DNA of 64,000 bases from Sideroxydans sp. (GTDB lineage Bacteria; Pseudomonadota; Gammaproteobacteria; Burkholderiales; Gallionellaceae), in assembly GCA_028707175.1 (NCBI GenBank), contig JAQTUV010000006.1, positions 62,001 through 126,000 of the forward strand. Direction: 5' to 3'. Each line of letters begins with the position of its first letter. Position 1 is the first letter of the stretch. Shown here in pieces: positions 7,814 through 16,856 of this stretch. The notes under the pieces are model-generated. The model worked only from the letters and a program-made list of their open reading frames with translations. It did not search any database and had not been told where the DNA came from. The position numbers and the translations under genes are program-made.

Positions 7814-8680
7814 TTATTCATTATTTAACGAGCCATTCTTGCGATTTAATTGCCTACATATTTCAGGGACTGCTCGATACAGGCATGAGTAGTGTGACAG
7901 ACCGCTAAATATTTTATATGTGGTGCAGTTCGGGATCGTTGACCCCAAGTAATCTGCCATCCGCCTTGGCGACCAGTTGTCCTCCGCGCCATGCCAGATG
8001 TGAGTATCGACAGAGATAGCCGCAAGCGTGTCATTCCACGGATGCACATAAGCCTGAATATCCCTTGCGTAGCCTCGGACGTGACCGGCAAAACAAGACT
8101 TCAATACGCTGGTGATGCCAGATTGAAATTCGCGCTTCTCGGCCAATGCCTTGTCCTCGCCTTCGGCACTCGCAAACAACAAACGAAATAAAGCATGGGG
8201 GAAAATCAACGCCAAAATCCCTTGCCAGTAAGACAGCAAGATAAACAAGGCGGGAAATGATTTCGCCAACTTGAACACCTGCTTGCCCGCCATCGCCTCA
8301 AGGAAATCCCCTGCTTCCAGCGGCGCTGCAGCAGAGATCAAATGCAGACTCGACACTTCATTCGTCAGATGGCGACAGGTCTGCAAGGCAATGAACGCTC
8401 CGATTGAGAATCCAACCACATCGACTTTTCTTCCGTTGGCGATCTTTGCGATCTCTTCGGCCAGTAGCAGGTAATAGGTATCACCTGAGACCGATGGACT
8501 CACAGCAAACCGATCAAAACAAACAATGGTCAGGCCGCAATCCCGCGCAGGCTGCTCAAAGACACTACACTCTTCCGGTGCCCCCGGAGCGCCATGAAAA
8601 TAGATCACGAGTCGTCCATTGTCAGCACCGTACTGACTGAATCTCAATGGCGGCATGTTTTTGTCGCTCCCGTTCGGCAT
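7814..8680 (-). CDS. Alpha/beta hydrolase
   Basis: A 288-residue protein with the alpha/beta-hydrolase fold: an oxyanion HGAPG motif near residue 29, nucleophile elbow GFSIG (S92), an acidic residue in HIWHGAEDNWSP, and a late histidine in GLSHYSC. No signal peptide, so it acts in the cytoplasm. The substrate is not evident. It is divergent from a TetR gene with a perfect nine-base inverted repeat in the shared intergenic region, so it is probably repressed by that TetR and induced by its own substrate or a related compound. Confidence 0.82.
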   Translation of the reverse strand: MPNGSDKNMPPLRFSQYGADNGRLVIYFHGAPGAPEECSVFEQPARDCGLTIVCFDRFAVSPSVSGDTYYLLLAEEIAKIANGRKVDVVGFSIGAFIALQTCRHLTNEVSSLHLISAAAPLEAGDFLEAMAGKQVFKLAKSFPALFILLSYWQGILALIFPHALFRLLFASAEGEDKALAEKREFQSGITSVLKSCFAGHVRGYARDIQAYVHPWNDTLAAISVDTHIWHGAEDNWSPRRMADYLGSTIPNCTTYKIFSGLSHYSCLYRAVPEICRQLNRKNGSLNNE

Positions 8681-8752
8681 CGTGTCTCGCTTTCATTCTG
8701 CTGATGTGGTTAACAGATTATCGCTGCCATAAGAATCTCATTGCATCAAACT

Positions 8753-8778
8753 CCAATCAAACGCCGGGTTTTGATTGG
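8753..8778. promoter_or_regulatory. Candidate TetR operator between the hydrolase and TetR genes
   Basis: CCAATCAAA (8753-8761) and TTTGATTGG (8770-8778) form a perfect inverted repeat with an 8-base spacer. It lies in the 165-bp region between divergent genes, the usual operator position for TetR-family repressors. Confidence 0.6.
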
Positions 8779-8845
8779 CGAAATTTGTATTGATGAACTC
8801 TAGCCAGTGCTAACCTTATTCCATCGCATAACGCAGGAGGAATGC

Positions 8846-9460
8846 ATGAACAATATTTCGATGCCGCAGGATGATCCCGTGTATGCGCGCCTGCTCAAGG
8901 CTGCGCTGGAATGCTTCCTGTCCGATGAATACCACAATGTCACTACCCGGCTTATCGCTGAAAAAGCCGGGGCAAACGTATCCATGATCCGCTACTACTT
9001 CGGCAACAAGGAAGGACTGTACGAGGAGATGATTCGCGAGACGCTCAAGCCGCTACTCGATGTGTTGGATGGGCGCATGTTGTCTGAAGTCGGAGGGTTC
9101 GCCGAATTGATGCGTCTCTATTACCACACGATGAATAAACATCCCGAGTTCCCCAAGCTCATCTTCAAAGTTCTCGCGCTCAATCAAGGGCCGGGGCGGC
9201 GCTTCGTATTGCAACTGCTCGAGCGAGGACGGACGCGCGGCGCTCAGAAAGTAGAAGAACTCAAAGCCAGCGGGCAAGTCGATGCAGCCGTCGATCCCGA
9301 GATTGTGCGGATGGCATTCGTCAGTCTCGCGATGACGCCCATGCTGTTAAAGGATATCTTCGAAGAGCAACTGGGAAAAGCGATGGATGATGCCTTTCTG
9401 GACAAACTGGCCGACTTCAACTGCCAGCTCATTGAGGCAGGCATGACTTCGACTAGATAA
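8846..9460 (+). CDS. TetR/AcrR family transcriptional regulator
   Basis: A 204-residue repressor. The helix-turn-helix is in the first 60 residues (LLKAALECFLSDEYHNVTTRLIAEKAGANVSMIRYYFGNKEGLYEEMI) and the C-terminal two thirds form the ligand and dimerisation domain. ATG 8846 is selected over an upstream in-frame ATG because AGGAGG lies five bases before it. It is likely to regulate itself and the divergent hydrolase through the dyad at 8753-8778. Confidence 0.9.
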   Translation: MNNISMPQDDPVYARLLKAALECFLSDEYHNVTTRLIAEKAGANVSMIRYYFGNKEGLYEEMIRETLKPLLDVLDGRMLSEVGGFAELMRLYYHTMNKHPEFPKLIFKVLALNQGPGRRFVLQLLERGRTRGAQKVEELKASGQVDAAVDPEIVRMAFVSLAMTPMLLKDIFEEQLGKAMDDAFLDKLADFNCQLIEAGMTSTR

Positions 9461-9517
9461 CACAACGAAATCGCCATTCGCTTGTTCAAAAAGTGCGGAT
9501 CCAGTTACTTCCGCGTT

Positions 9518-9534
9518 ATGCCCTCATAGGGCAT
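9518..9534 (+). other. Short hairpin upstream of the membrane protein gene
   Basis: ATGCCCT-CAT-AGGGCAT is a perfect seven-pair stem located 22 bases before the TTG start at 9557. It could shape translation of that gene or be a relic; no T-run follows. Confidence 0.3.
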
Positions 9535-9556
9535 CCATCACTAACGGAGTGCTTCC

Positions 9557-9988
9557 TTGTCATCCTCTTACAATATTTTTCTAGTTCTTGGTGCTGCCCT
9601 AAGCACAGCAGCAGCTGTGTTGCATTTCGCTTGCCTGATATGGGGGGCACCACTGTTCCGGTTTCTAGGTGCTGGTGAGGTAATTGCTCAAATGGCTGAA
9701 AAAGGACATTGGTATGCGAACTTCATCGCCTTTGCAATTGGGGTGCTACTCACTACGTGGGCTGCTTACGCATTGTCGGGTGCAGGGCTGCTCATGCAAC
9801 TGCCCTTTGCTCGACTAGCCCTGAGCGCAATCACGGGGATCTATCTTCTGCGTGCAGTGGCTTTTCCTCTGTTAAAACCCGCCTTTCCTGAAAATAGCGA
9901 CACATTCTGGTTAGTTACGTCTGGAATTTGTTTGGTTATTGGACTGGTTCATCTAGCAGGTCTCCGCCAAGTATGGGATCAATTGTAA
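9557..9988 (+). CDS. Hypothetical four-helix membrane protein
   Basis: A 143-residue protein with about four membrane segments (residues near 6-28, 52-75, 83-103 and 118-136) and no family I recognise with certainty. The TTG start at 9557 is supported by GGAG eight bases upstream. It is followed 52 bases later by the methyltransferase gene in the same direction and may be co-transcribed with it. Nothing in the sequence indicates a function. Confidence 0.65.
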   Translation: MSSSYNIFLVLGAALSTAAAVLHFACLIWGAPLFRFLGAGEVIAQMAEKGHWYANFIAFAIGVLLTTWAAYALSGAGLLMQLPFARLALSAITGIYLLRAVAFPLLKPAFPENSDTFWLVTSGICLVIGLVHLAGLRQVWDQL

Positions 9989-10040
9989 GTCCTAGCCTGA
10001 CACTCTAAATCGCTCATAAATATTCTCGGAAAGACTGATC

Positions 10041-11156
10041 ATGACATTGCAAAGAAACCCAGGTGCGGTAAAACGCTTCGGCAAACTGACAAGATTCGCC
10101 GCATGGTTGCAGGACATACCCAACAAGGTCACCCCAGCGCCATTCCGGCTGATGCAGATCGGCTCAGCGTTCTGGCAATCGCGGGCGCTTTATGTGGCTG
10201 CACGGCTGAATATCGCGACGCTACTTGCGGACAAGAATCTGTCCGCAGAGGAGATTGCCGCACATATCCATACGCAACCGGATGCGACTTATCGCCTGCT
10301 CAGATTCTTGGTTGCGATGGGCATATTCGCCGAAGTCTCGCCGCGTTCATTCGGCAACAATAAACTTTCCCATTACTTGCGCGATGACCATTCGCAGAGC
10401 GTGCGCAGCATGATCTTGATGCACAACTCACCGGAGATGAGCCGACCTTGGTATGAGCAGTTGGAGAATTCCGTGAGAGATGGAGATGCTGCTTTCGGGC
10501 TAACGCACGGGCAAGAGCTGTTTCCCTATATGGACGAAAATTCCGAATTCGACCATCTTTTCTCGAAAGCGATGGACAGTGTAGAAGCCCTTTCGGGTGA
10601 CAGCTTTGCTACCGATTTTGATTGGACACGTTTTGACCGCATCATCGACATCGGCGGATCGAAAGGAAGCAAATCCATCACTATTTTGAAGCGACATAAA
10701 CACCTGCATTCCCTAGTGGTCGACCGCGCACAAATCATTCAAGGTGCCGCTAGTTACTGGGAGGGGCGAGAAAATCCGACGTTGCTTAAGCGTATGTCTT
10801 TCCAAGCGGGAGATATTTTCAAATCTATCCCGTCGGCGAAAAGCAACAAGGATATCTATCTGCTGAGCGCCGTGTTGCACGGTTTCGACGACGAGGCCTG
10901 CATCTTTGCATTGCGCAATCTGGCCCGCGCCAGCGCCGGAACTTGGGCGACCATTGCTCTGATGGAGATTGTCATGCCTGAAACAGGCTCCGATGTGGCA
11001 AGCGCATCATTCGATATGCAGATGTTTATGGGCACCAGAGGTCGCGAAAGAACACTAGCTGAATGGCAACGTCTGTTCGAGAAGAGCGGCTTGATGTTGC
11101 AAGAGGTCGTGGGTCTGCAATCCTTCGCAAAGATGCTTATCATTAGAGGCGTGTAG
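10041..11156 (+). CDS. SAM-dependent O-methyltransferase (methyltransferase family 2)
   Basis: A 371-residue protein of the plant-COMT/bacterial O-methyltransferase type. A helical dimerisation region (residues 30-120) contains a winged-helix segment that includes ATYRLLRFLVAMGIF. The Rossmann domain has SAM motif I IIDIGGSKGS at 201-210, and LSAVLHGFDDEACIFALRNL lies where the catalytic His-Asp region is found in this family. These enzymes methylate hydroxyls of aromatic or polyketide-like molecules. No biosynthetic cluster surrounds it, so the acceptor is unknown. Confidence 0.82.
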   Translation: MTLQRNPGAVKRFGKLTRFAAWLQDIPNKVTPAPFRLMQIGSAFWQSRALYVAARLNIATLLADKNLSAEEIAAHIHTQPDATYRLLRFLVAMGIFAEVSPRSFGNNKLSHYLRDDHSQSVRSMILMHNSPEMSRPWYEQLENSVRDGDAAFGLTHGQELFPYMDENSEFDHLFSKAMDSVEALSGDSFATDFDWTRFDRIIDIGGSKGSKSITILKRHKHLHSLVVDRAQIIQGAASYWEGRENPTLLKRMSFQAGDIFKSIPSAKSNKDIYLLSAVLHGFDDEACIFALRNLARASAGTWATIALMEIVMPETGSDVASASFDMQMFMGTRGRERTLAEWQRLFEKSGLMLQEVVGLQSFAKMLIIRGV

Positions 11157-11240
11157 TGTTGAGCCAAATTGCCCATGATTCACTTGATGTTTCCGTTTGT
11201 TATGCGTTGCGTAGTGGACGTTGTCGACCAAACAGTAATC

Positions 11241-11311
11241 GGCCATAGCTGCCGTTTTAGTGGCCTGAATTACCGTCTGTTGTTGTATCCATTGCGGACG
11301 TTCTAATTGCT
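11241..11311 (+). repeat. Degenerate ~70-bp intergenic repeat, copy A
   Basis: The stretch begins GGCCATAGCTGCCG and ends near CCATTGCGGACGTTCTAAT. It aligns end to end with copy B at 16692-16763 at about 50 of 70 positions by eye, and in part with copies near 18479, 19557, 5191 and (inverted) 29965. It lies just downstream of the TIR gene that ends the STAND operon. Confidence 0.55.
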
Positions 11312-11358
11312 CAAAGCACCTATTGCTCCCTGTGAAATTCTACTGAATTGAAAATCGT

Positions 11359-11820
11359 CTAACTAAAGATAGCTTCTCGAATCTTCTTTTCTTCAAAGCC
11401 ATACACCCATTCAGCCCCAGCAGAAAGAAGCTCTTCTGGAGATGTATGGCTTCGTTTTCCTTTGATGGCAACTATTTTCTTTCCATACTCTTTTGCCTTA
11501 GCGATTTCCCAGTTTATCCAGTCTCTACGATGGGATTTTTTTCCAACAAGCACAATAAATACATCGCACTGTTTTATTTTGTCTGAAATCACCCGCTTAA
11601 TATAGGCCTCGTTATCGCTCCTGATCGAGACATCTGTGGAGACATCCTCGAACTCAAGCTCGAATTTGTCGTTCGCGCTCCATGCCATCAACAGCCTTTT
11701 GTAATGTCTGTCCGAGTCGTAGTAATAACTGACGAAAACCTTCTTTTTACCAGTTAGCAGCTTATAAACGCCAAAAGCCGCCGCCGCACCCACGACCAGC
11801 CGAACCAGTGGGACAATCAT
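11359..11820 (-). CDS. Membrane-anchored TIR-like protein (DUF1863/ThsB type)
   Basis: A 153-residue protein with one N-terminal hydrophobic helix (residues 3-21) and then a TIR-like domain of the MTH538/DUF1863 group used by ThsB of Thoeris. VFVSYYYDSD opens strand A, CDVFIVLVGKKS is the next core strand, and WINWEIAKA (101-109) carries the presumptive catalytic Glu105. Known relatives cleave NAD+ or make cyclic ADP-ribose-type signals. The ATG overlaps the stop of the upstream STAND gene by 4 bases, so the two are translationally coupled and probably form sensor and effector. Anchoring to the membrane is unusual for this family. Confidence 0.75.
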   Translation of the reverse strand: MIVPLVRLVVGAAAAFGVYKLLTGKKKVFVSYYYDSDRHYKRLLMAWSANDKFELEFEDVSTDVSIRSDNEAYIKRVISDKIKQCDVFIVLVGKKSHRRDWINWEIAKAKEYGKKIVAIKGKRSHTSPEELLSAGAEWVYGFEEKKIREAIFS

Positions 11821-14800
11821 GTTTTCCGTCCCTTGTTTCTTCTACGCCGACGCACAGATGGCACAGCAGCCCCCTGTGGTGTGCGCTTATCCAGACTCAA
11901 CACCATTTCATTCGCCTGTGGCAGATTGAATTCCAGCATGCGCTCGAATAACGCGAGACCATTGGTTCGATGCGGCTCAACCATATCCTGAAGGGCCAAG
12001 GCTATTGCCAATAGCGATTCGCTGCGCAAATACCATGAAGTTGCGATATTTCCCATCGCTTCGCCGACTTGATCGAAAAGTATATTGGCCAATCGCGCCA
12101 CACGCTCTGGCTCCTGTTCGACCATATACTCCAGATGCTCCACCAAAAATTCGGCTGGCTGCATTCGCAATATAGCTGGATGTTCGCATAGCGCATCCAG
12201 CAGCTCACGGGTCTGTTGATCGGAGAACCAGGATTGAGTCCGGAAGATGCCCGTCAATGCGTAAAGCACATCATTTTCCTTACTTCCGAGAAGCGGGAGC
12301 AAATAGCCATGTGCAAGATTTCGGTGATCCGGCTCCGACCACAATTGCACGAGTGCATGTGCTATTCCTGTCCGTATGCTTAAAGCTTCTTTGTCAGTCG
12401 AATCGAGTAGTGCGACCACATGGTTCTTGCGAAAAATCAGATCAATTCCATTCATGGCGAATTTACCTAACCAAGAACGAAAAAAGCCTACGGAATCCAA
12501 CCAGCGAAGTGCACGAAGATAGATTCTGGGAGGGCTAAGGCAGTTGATCAGAGCTTTCTTGGGGTAATCTTCATTTGGAAACAATGCGTGACGCACCATG
12601 AGCAACTCACCATAACCTTGCGCACCATCGCCGCCTTCGTGCGCCATGATATCCAGCCAGTTCCTAGCATGCTCGGGCGACATCCAGTGCTGGATGTAGG
12701 CCAACAGGTGTATACCCTCCTGCCTCCCCAGCACAGATGGATAAGCATGGAATAGACGATCCAGAAACAACTGCGCCCTGTCGTGGGATGCCAACCTCAG
12801 CCAGCGAAGATAACGCCACGCTACCGTTGCCCAGATTCGGGGGGATTCGCTACGCGACAAATGGCCTTCCAGAACGTCCAGCCAGCGATCCATTAGTGGC
12901 GGCGTGACTACAAGGCAGGCTCGGGAAATCGCGGAAAGTGCTGGGTAGTTTCCGGAAGGAAGGATCACCATCCCTCCATGCCCCCACAACAGGCTCTGTT
13001 TGTGCTCTTTTGCCTTCTGCTCGCCAGCAACATCTTCCGATGTCGGATCGACGGAAACCAGCCAGCTTGCCAGCAACTCCAACAGCGATTCCGGTACGAG
13101 GGCTTCTGCGCTGGCAGCTTCTTCAATCGCATGAGCGGCTTCATGGCGAAAATGATTGCTGTTAAATCCCTTGGCGTTCAACTCCTCAATCAGCGCATAG
13201 AGCGCTTCGCGCCCATATCCAGCTTTGACCAAATTGCGCAGTACTTGACCTACCGGAATTTCATTCCTGCCAGGCTGGAGGTTGCGCACTAGTCGCACGG
13301 CGCGCTCTGCATTGGCCTCCGCCAGCTTGGCCAGTTCACGACCAGCCTCAATGGCGCCGCCTTTCATGTCCTGACGTGGGTGTCGTCTATCCTGATTGTC
13401 GGTCAATTCCGCGAAGAGATGAAGAATGTCTTCATCTTGGGCCTTTTGCATTTGATCGGCACTAACTGGGCTGTCGATCCTGGACATTCCGGAGAACCAC
13501 ATATCCCGATCCGACAAGTTCGGAAATGCGCGTTCCTCTTCCTCTACCAGTCGCCTAATTGCAGGGTTCAAGCGCTCAGCAGGCAATGCACGCAGCAGGC
13601 GCAGTCGATTCTGTCGATCCCATAACAAACGATTCTTCTTTGTATGAGCATCGTCGTCCGGCATATGTCTGTAGTGATGCCAATTCCGCAATGTATTTTC
13701 CAACTGCAAATATTGCGCTTCATCCAGATGGGGTGCCACGGCCTGGATTAACCTCTGACTATCCCGATAATTATTCGAATGCGGCCCGAGGGCTAACCGA
13801 CGCGGATCGGCACAAAGGAATTCCAATACAAACGCTGGATCATGCGCGGCACACTTCACCAGCCCTCTTGCCAGCCAACGCTGTACGATCAGCATATCCA
13901 CCTTATCGTTGGAGCGAACAAACTCCAGAAACGCTTCTGGATCAGCTTCTGCCCAAGCATCTATTGCCAATGAAATCGCCTCTGGCATAGGATGGTCAAG
14001 GCGAGAATCCTCTTCATCACCCAGCCCTTCGAACAAGACATGACTGTCACGGTAACCCACTACAAACGGGTGAGCGTCACTGGTTACCGTATACAGCATT
14101 TCCATATACAGCACCCAAAGTGCATGGATGAACGCGAACGGTGCCGCTTCAGCAATGGCAGCAAGGTCGTGCAGGTCGCGGCAATGCAGTAGCGACTCAA
14201 TCATCCTGTCTCGTGGCGAAGAAAATTTATCCAGAGCCTCCGTTTCGTCATCGGCGGGTAACACAGGTGTCTTTTCCATCTGCATCATTTGCCATTGATG
14301 CCTCATCCAGGCCGCCACCAAGCGTGGCGCCTCTTCCGGCAGCACGGTGCTGACGATGCCGGCTACATGACCAACCGCCCAAGTGGCAAAGTCGGTTCGG
14401 GAAAGCATGGTTTCGATCCGGTCAACCCAAGCTCTGTCCTGTGGCGGAAGCCCACCCATCACCAGCACCTGCCAACTTTGGGCATCCCGGCTCGGATGCG
14501 GCAACCAATTAACATCCACCAGCGCCAACGCTTCTTGCGGTGCGAAACCCATGGCCTGACCGATAATTGGTTGCACAATTGCCGCCTCCTCAATGGGGCG
14601 GGCCATGAGCATGGGCAGATGGTTAGGTGTCAGTTGCGCGAACCAGCCTGGACTGCCCGACGCGGCATTCAGGAATCGGCGCTGGAACCATGGGTCGTCA
14701 AAACTTTGGAAAGCCAGTCTTACTTCGGAATTCAAAGGCTTTGTCTGTCGCCCCAGAAACTCGATGATCAACATGCGCAAGTGCGGACGCAGGTCCGATG

Positions 14801-16388
14801 CCCAGAGGCGAGAAAGTTCTTCCTGATAATCGTTTGGGGCCACATCCCGCAGATGCCCTAGTGCGTGCCAGAGCTGCGGGCGTACGCGCAGGCTGTTTTG
14901 ACCGGCAAGCACAACCTCGGTCAGGCTTCCTTCTACATCCAGAAAACTGTGAACACGGACGAATTCGTACAAGGTCTGATGGCGGAAACCGATACGGCCT
15001 GTTCCTTCTTCCATGCGCAACAAATTTGCAGCCACCAATTCCTTTACCAATTCAAAGCGATCTTCGAATCGTGCGAGCGGCAACCACAACATCTCCCGCT
15101 CGGCCATACTCCGCGCCAGATCAAACAGCAGCGCCTTGCGCCCATGAATGTTTCCATCGCACAGCACCCTTTTTTCCCATTGGATTTGCAGCATGCCCTG
15201 ATAGCTGTGTAGCAAGCTCAACTCGTCTGTCCCGCCTAACAGGGAAAGAAACGTGTCCAGAGCCTGGGGTGAGAGTAAGGTTTCGCGCATTTCCTCGGCC
15301 CAGGCCCCTGCCTGCACTCCGTTGGATTGCAGAACGGCATCTACTTCTTCCCAGCCTGGCAGCGCCATCGTAAGTGATTCCACATCGAGATTGCGCAGGC
15401 TGGGGTCATGGTGTTGTTCGAAAGAACGGCAAGTGGCTACAACATGCACATTGTGAATGTCGTTCAGGTCGCGAATCAGATTAAGCAACACTCGTAGCCG
15501 TGCTGAATGCTGAACCACCAGCTCAGCCAAAGCATCGAGCTGATCGAGCAGCACTAGTACCGGCCCTTCTTCCGCCAGCCATTGCACGGCTGCAAGTACA
15601 GATACAGGCAACTCAAGATATTGCATGAGCGACTGCGGTGTCAAAACGTCTTCCGGCAGAAAGTCCGCCTTGATGCCTAGCACCGGAATTCCTTCTTTCT
15701 GCATTGCGAGACCCAATCGAGCCAGAAGAGCCGATTTGCCGCAGCCAGGTTCTCCCAGCACTAGGGTCACTGAGCACGAAGATTCAGTAATGCGCTGGCA
15801 CAATTGTTCCAATTCAGGGCGAGCCAGCCATTTGTCTCCGGATAAAGTCGACGGCCAAGTGAGCAGGTCGCGTGATGCACGGCGAAAAGGTTCAATCAGG
15901 GTTGCTAAGCCTAGTGACAGACCAAGGTTCGTCAGTTCCCCAGCAATTCCAGCGCGCAGCTTTTCTATCAATTCTTCCCTACTGGAAAAACGCGCGGGCC
16001 GCACTTCGTTTCTAACCTCAGATTGAAAAGCCTTCACCGCCTCCATCTCTGCCGAATCGAAAATATCGGAAAATTCGACATTAGGGATGGAAGATGACTG
16101 GAGAACTATCCGGGGTATGTTGTGCTGGCCAGCATGGCGATATTCCAAATGGGTATAGGAAAGGTTGTCCGGGTTACTCTCGGTTGGCCTGCCACCGTAA
16201 CGATAACCCTGAATCAGCACATATAGGTCGCAGCCTTCGACATCCGCAAGACAACTTTCGAGTACTGGACGGCTATCAGGCCCGTAGCTTCCAATCGGCT
16301 CATGCCCAGCGTTAGTCAGCCAATTCTCAACCGCCGCACATTCGGCGAGAAGATCAAGACGAGTGGCAGAAAGATAGATTTTGGCCAT
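11817..16388 (-). CDS. DUF4062-STAND NTPase with helical-repeat C-terminus
   Basis: A 1523-residue protein. Residues 2-85 are a DUF4062 domain (MAKIYLSATRLDLLAE, SCLADVEGCDLYVLIQGYRYG). A STAND/NACHT-like NTPase follows with Walker A GEPGCGKSA at 212-220 and Walker B VLVLLDQLDAL near 277-287. The remaining ~900 residues are alpha-helical repeats of the HEAT/TPR kind, the usual ligand sensor. Architecture and size match the Avs/NLR-like anti-phage ATPases. ATG 16388 is preferred over a TTG at 16442 because DUF4062 begins right there. It overlaps the TIR gene downstream, suggesting that oligomerisation on sensing a phage product activates the TIR partner. Mechanism is inferred. Confidence 0.8.
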   Translation of the reverse strand: MAKIYLSATRLDLLAECAAVENWLTNAGHEPIGSYGPDSRPVLESCLADVEGCDLYVLIQGYRYGGRPTESNPDNLSYTHLEYRHAGQHNIPRIVLQSSSIPNVEFSDIFDSAEMEAVKAFQSEVRNEVRPARFSSREELIEKLRAGIAGELTNLGLSLGLATLIEPFRRASRDLLTWPSTLSGDKWLARPELEQLCQRITESSCSVTLVLGEPGCGKSALLARLGLAMQKEGIPVLGIKADFLPEDVLTPQSLMQYLELPVSVLAAVQWLAEEGPVLVLLDQLDALAELVVQHSARLRVLLNLIRDLNDIHNVHVVATCRSFEQHHDPSLRNLDVESLTMALPGWEEVDAVLQSNGVQAGAWAEEMRETLLSPQALDTFLSLLGGTDELSLLHSYQGMLQIQWEKRVLCDGNIHGRKALLFDLARSMAEREMLWLPLARFEDRFELVKELVAANLLRMEEGTGRIGFRHQTLYEFVRVHSFLDVEGSLTEVVLAGQNSLRVRPQLWHALGHLRDVAPNDYQEELSRLWASDLRPHLRMLIIEFLGRQTKPLNSEVRLAFQSFDDPWFQRRFLNAASGSPGWFAQLTPNHLPMLMARPIEEAAIVQPIIGQAMGFAPQEALALVDVNWLPHPSRDAQSWQVLVMGGLPPQDRAWVDRIETMLSRTDFATWAVGHVAGIVSTVLPEEAPRLVAAWMRHQWQMMQMEKTPVLPADDETEALDKFSSPRDRMIESLLHCRDLHDLAAIAEAAPFAFIHALWVLYMEMLYTVTSDAHPFVVGYRDSHVLFEGLGDEEDSRLDHPMPEAISLAIDAWAEADPEAFLEFVRSNDKVDMLIVQRWLARGLVKCAAHDPAFVLEFLCADPRRLALGPHSNNYRDSQRLIQAVAPHLDEAQYLQLENTLRNWHHYRHMPDDDAHTKKNRLLWDRQNRLRLLRALPAERLNPAIRRLVEEEERAFPNLSDRDMWFSGMSRIDSPVSADQMQKAQDEDILHLFAELTDNQDRRHPRQDMKGGAIEAGRELAKLAEANAERAVRLVRNLQPGRNEIPVGQVLRNLVKAGYGREALYALIEELNAKGFNSNHFRHEAAHAIEEAASAEALVPESLLELLASWLVSVDPTSEDVAGEQKAKEHKQSLLWGHGGMVILPSGNYPALSAISRACLVVTPPLMDRWLDVLEGHLSRSESPRIWATVAWRYLRWLRLASHDRAQLFLDRLFHAYPSVLGRQEGIHLLAYIQHWMSPEHARNWLDIMAHEGGDGAQGYGELLMVRHALFPNEDYPKKALINCLSPPRIYLRALRWLDSVGFFRSWLGKFAMNGIDLIFRKNHVVALLDSTDKEALSIRTGIAHALVQLWSEPDHRNLAHGYLLPLLGSKENDVLYALTGIFRTQSWFSDQQTRELLDALCEHPAILRMQPAEFLVEHLEYMVEQEPERVARLANILFDQVGEAMGNIATSWYLRSESLLAIALALQDMVEPHRTNGLALFERMLEFNLPQANEMVLSLDKRTPQGAAVPSVRRRRRNKGRKT

Positions 16389-16856
16389 AGAACTGTCGTC
16401 GAATTTTCTCAGTCTTGGCCCATGCCAGAATCGAGCGCACAAACTGTTTTTATTATCGTACGCATTTCGTACCTGACTGCTTTTGCCATCACACGACCCT
16501 GAATTATCTATTAGAGGTCGGCCACTCGATATGACATGAGCGCCTGAAGGGAATGCTAACAGCTTTCGGCTAGTAACTGGCTTAACAGGTGGTGTACGAG
16601 AACGTCGGCCCTTTAGCCCACAGAGGAAGTCACAACCTCAATATCTCAATTCCCACTTAGGCACCGAAGAGCAAACAGGCAGGCAGCTTCTCGACCATTT
16701 CTGCCGATTCAGTTACCTGAATCTTTGTCTACTGCTTTATTCATTGCGGAAGTTCTAATCTCTCTGGTGCGCCAAATATGATTAATCTGGGCGCTGGCAA
16801 GAGTCGATTGCCCAAAATGGTTCGCCGGAAATTATGTTTAGCCGAAATATGTATTT
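16389..16856. other. Intergenic region with repeat copy B
   Basis: No gene is seen between the STAND start and the SLATT stop. Positions 16692-16763 carry the second copy of the ~70-bp repeat (CTGCCGATTCAGT through CATTGCGGAAGTTCTAAT). Together with copy A it brackets the STAND-TIR operon in direct orientation. The part next to 16389 should contain the operon promoter, but no convincing -35/-10 pair was identified. Confidence 0.5.
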
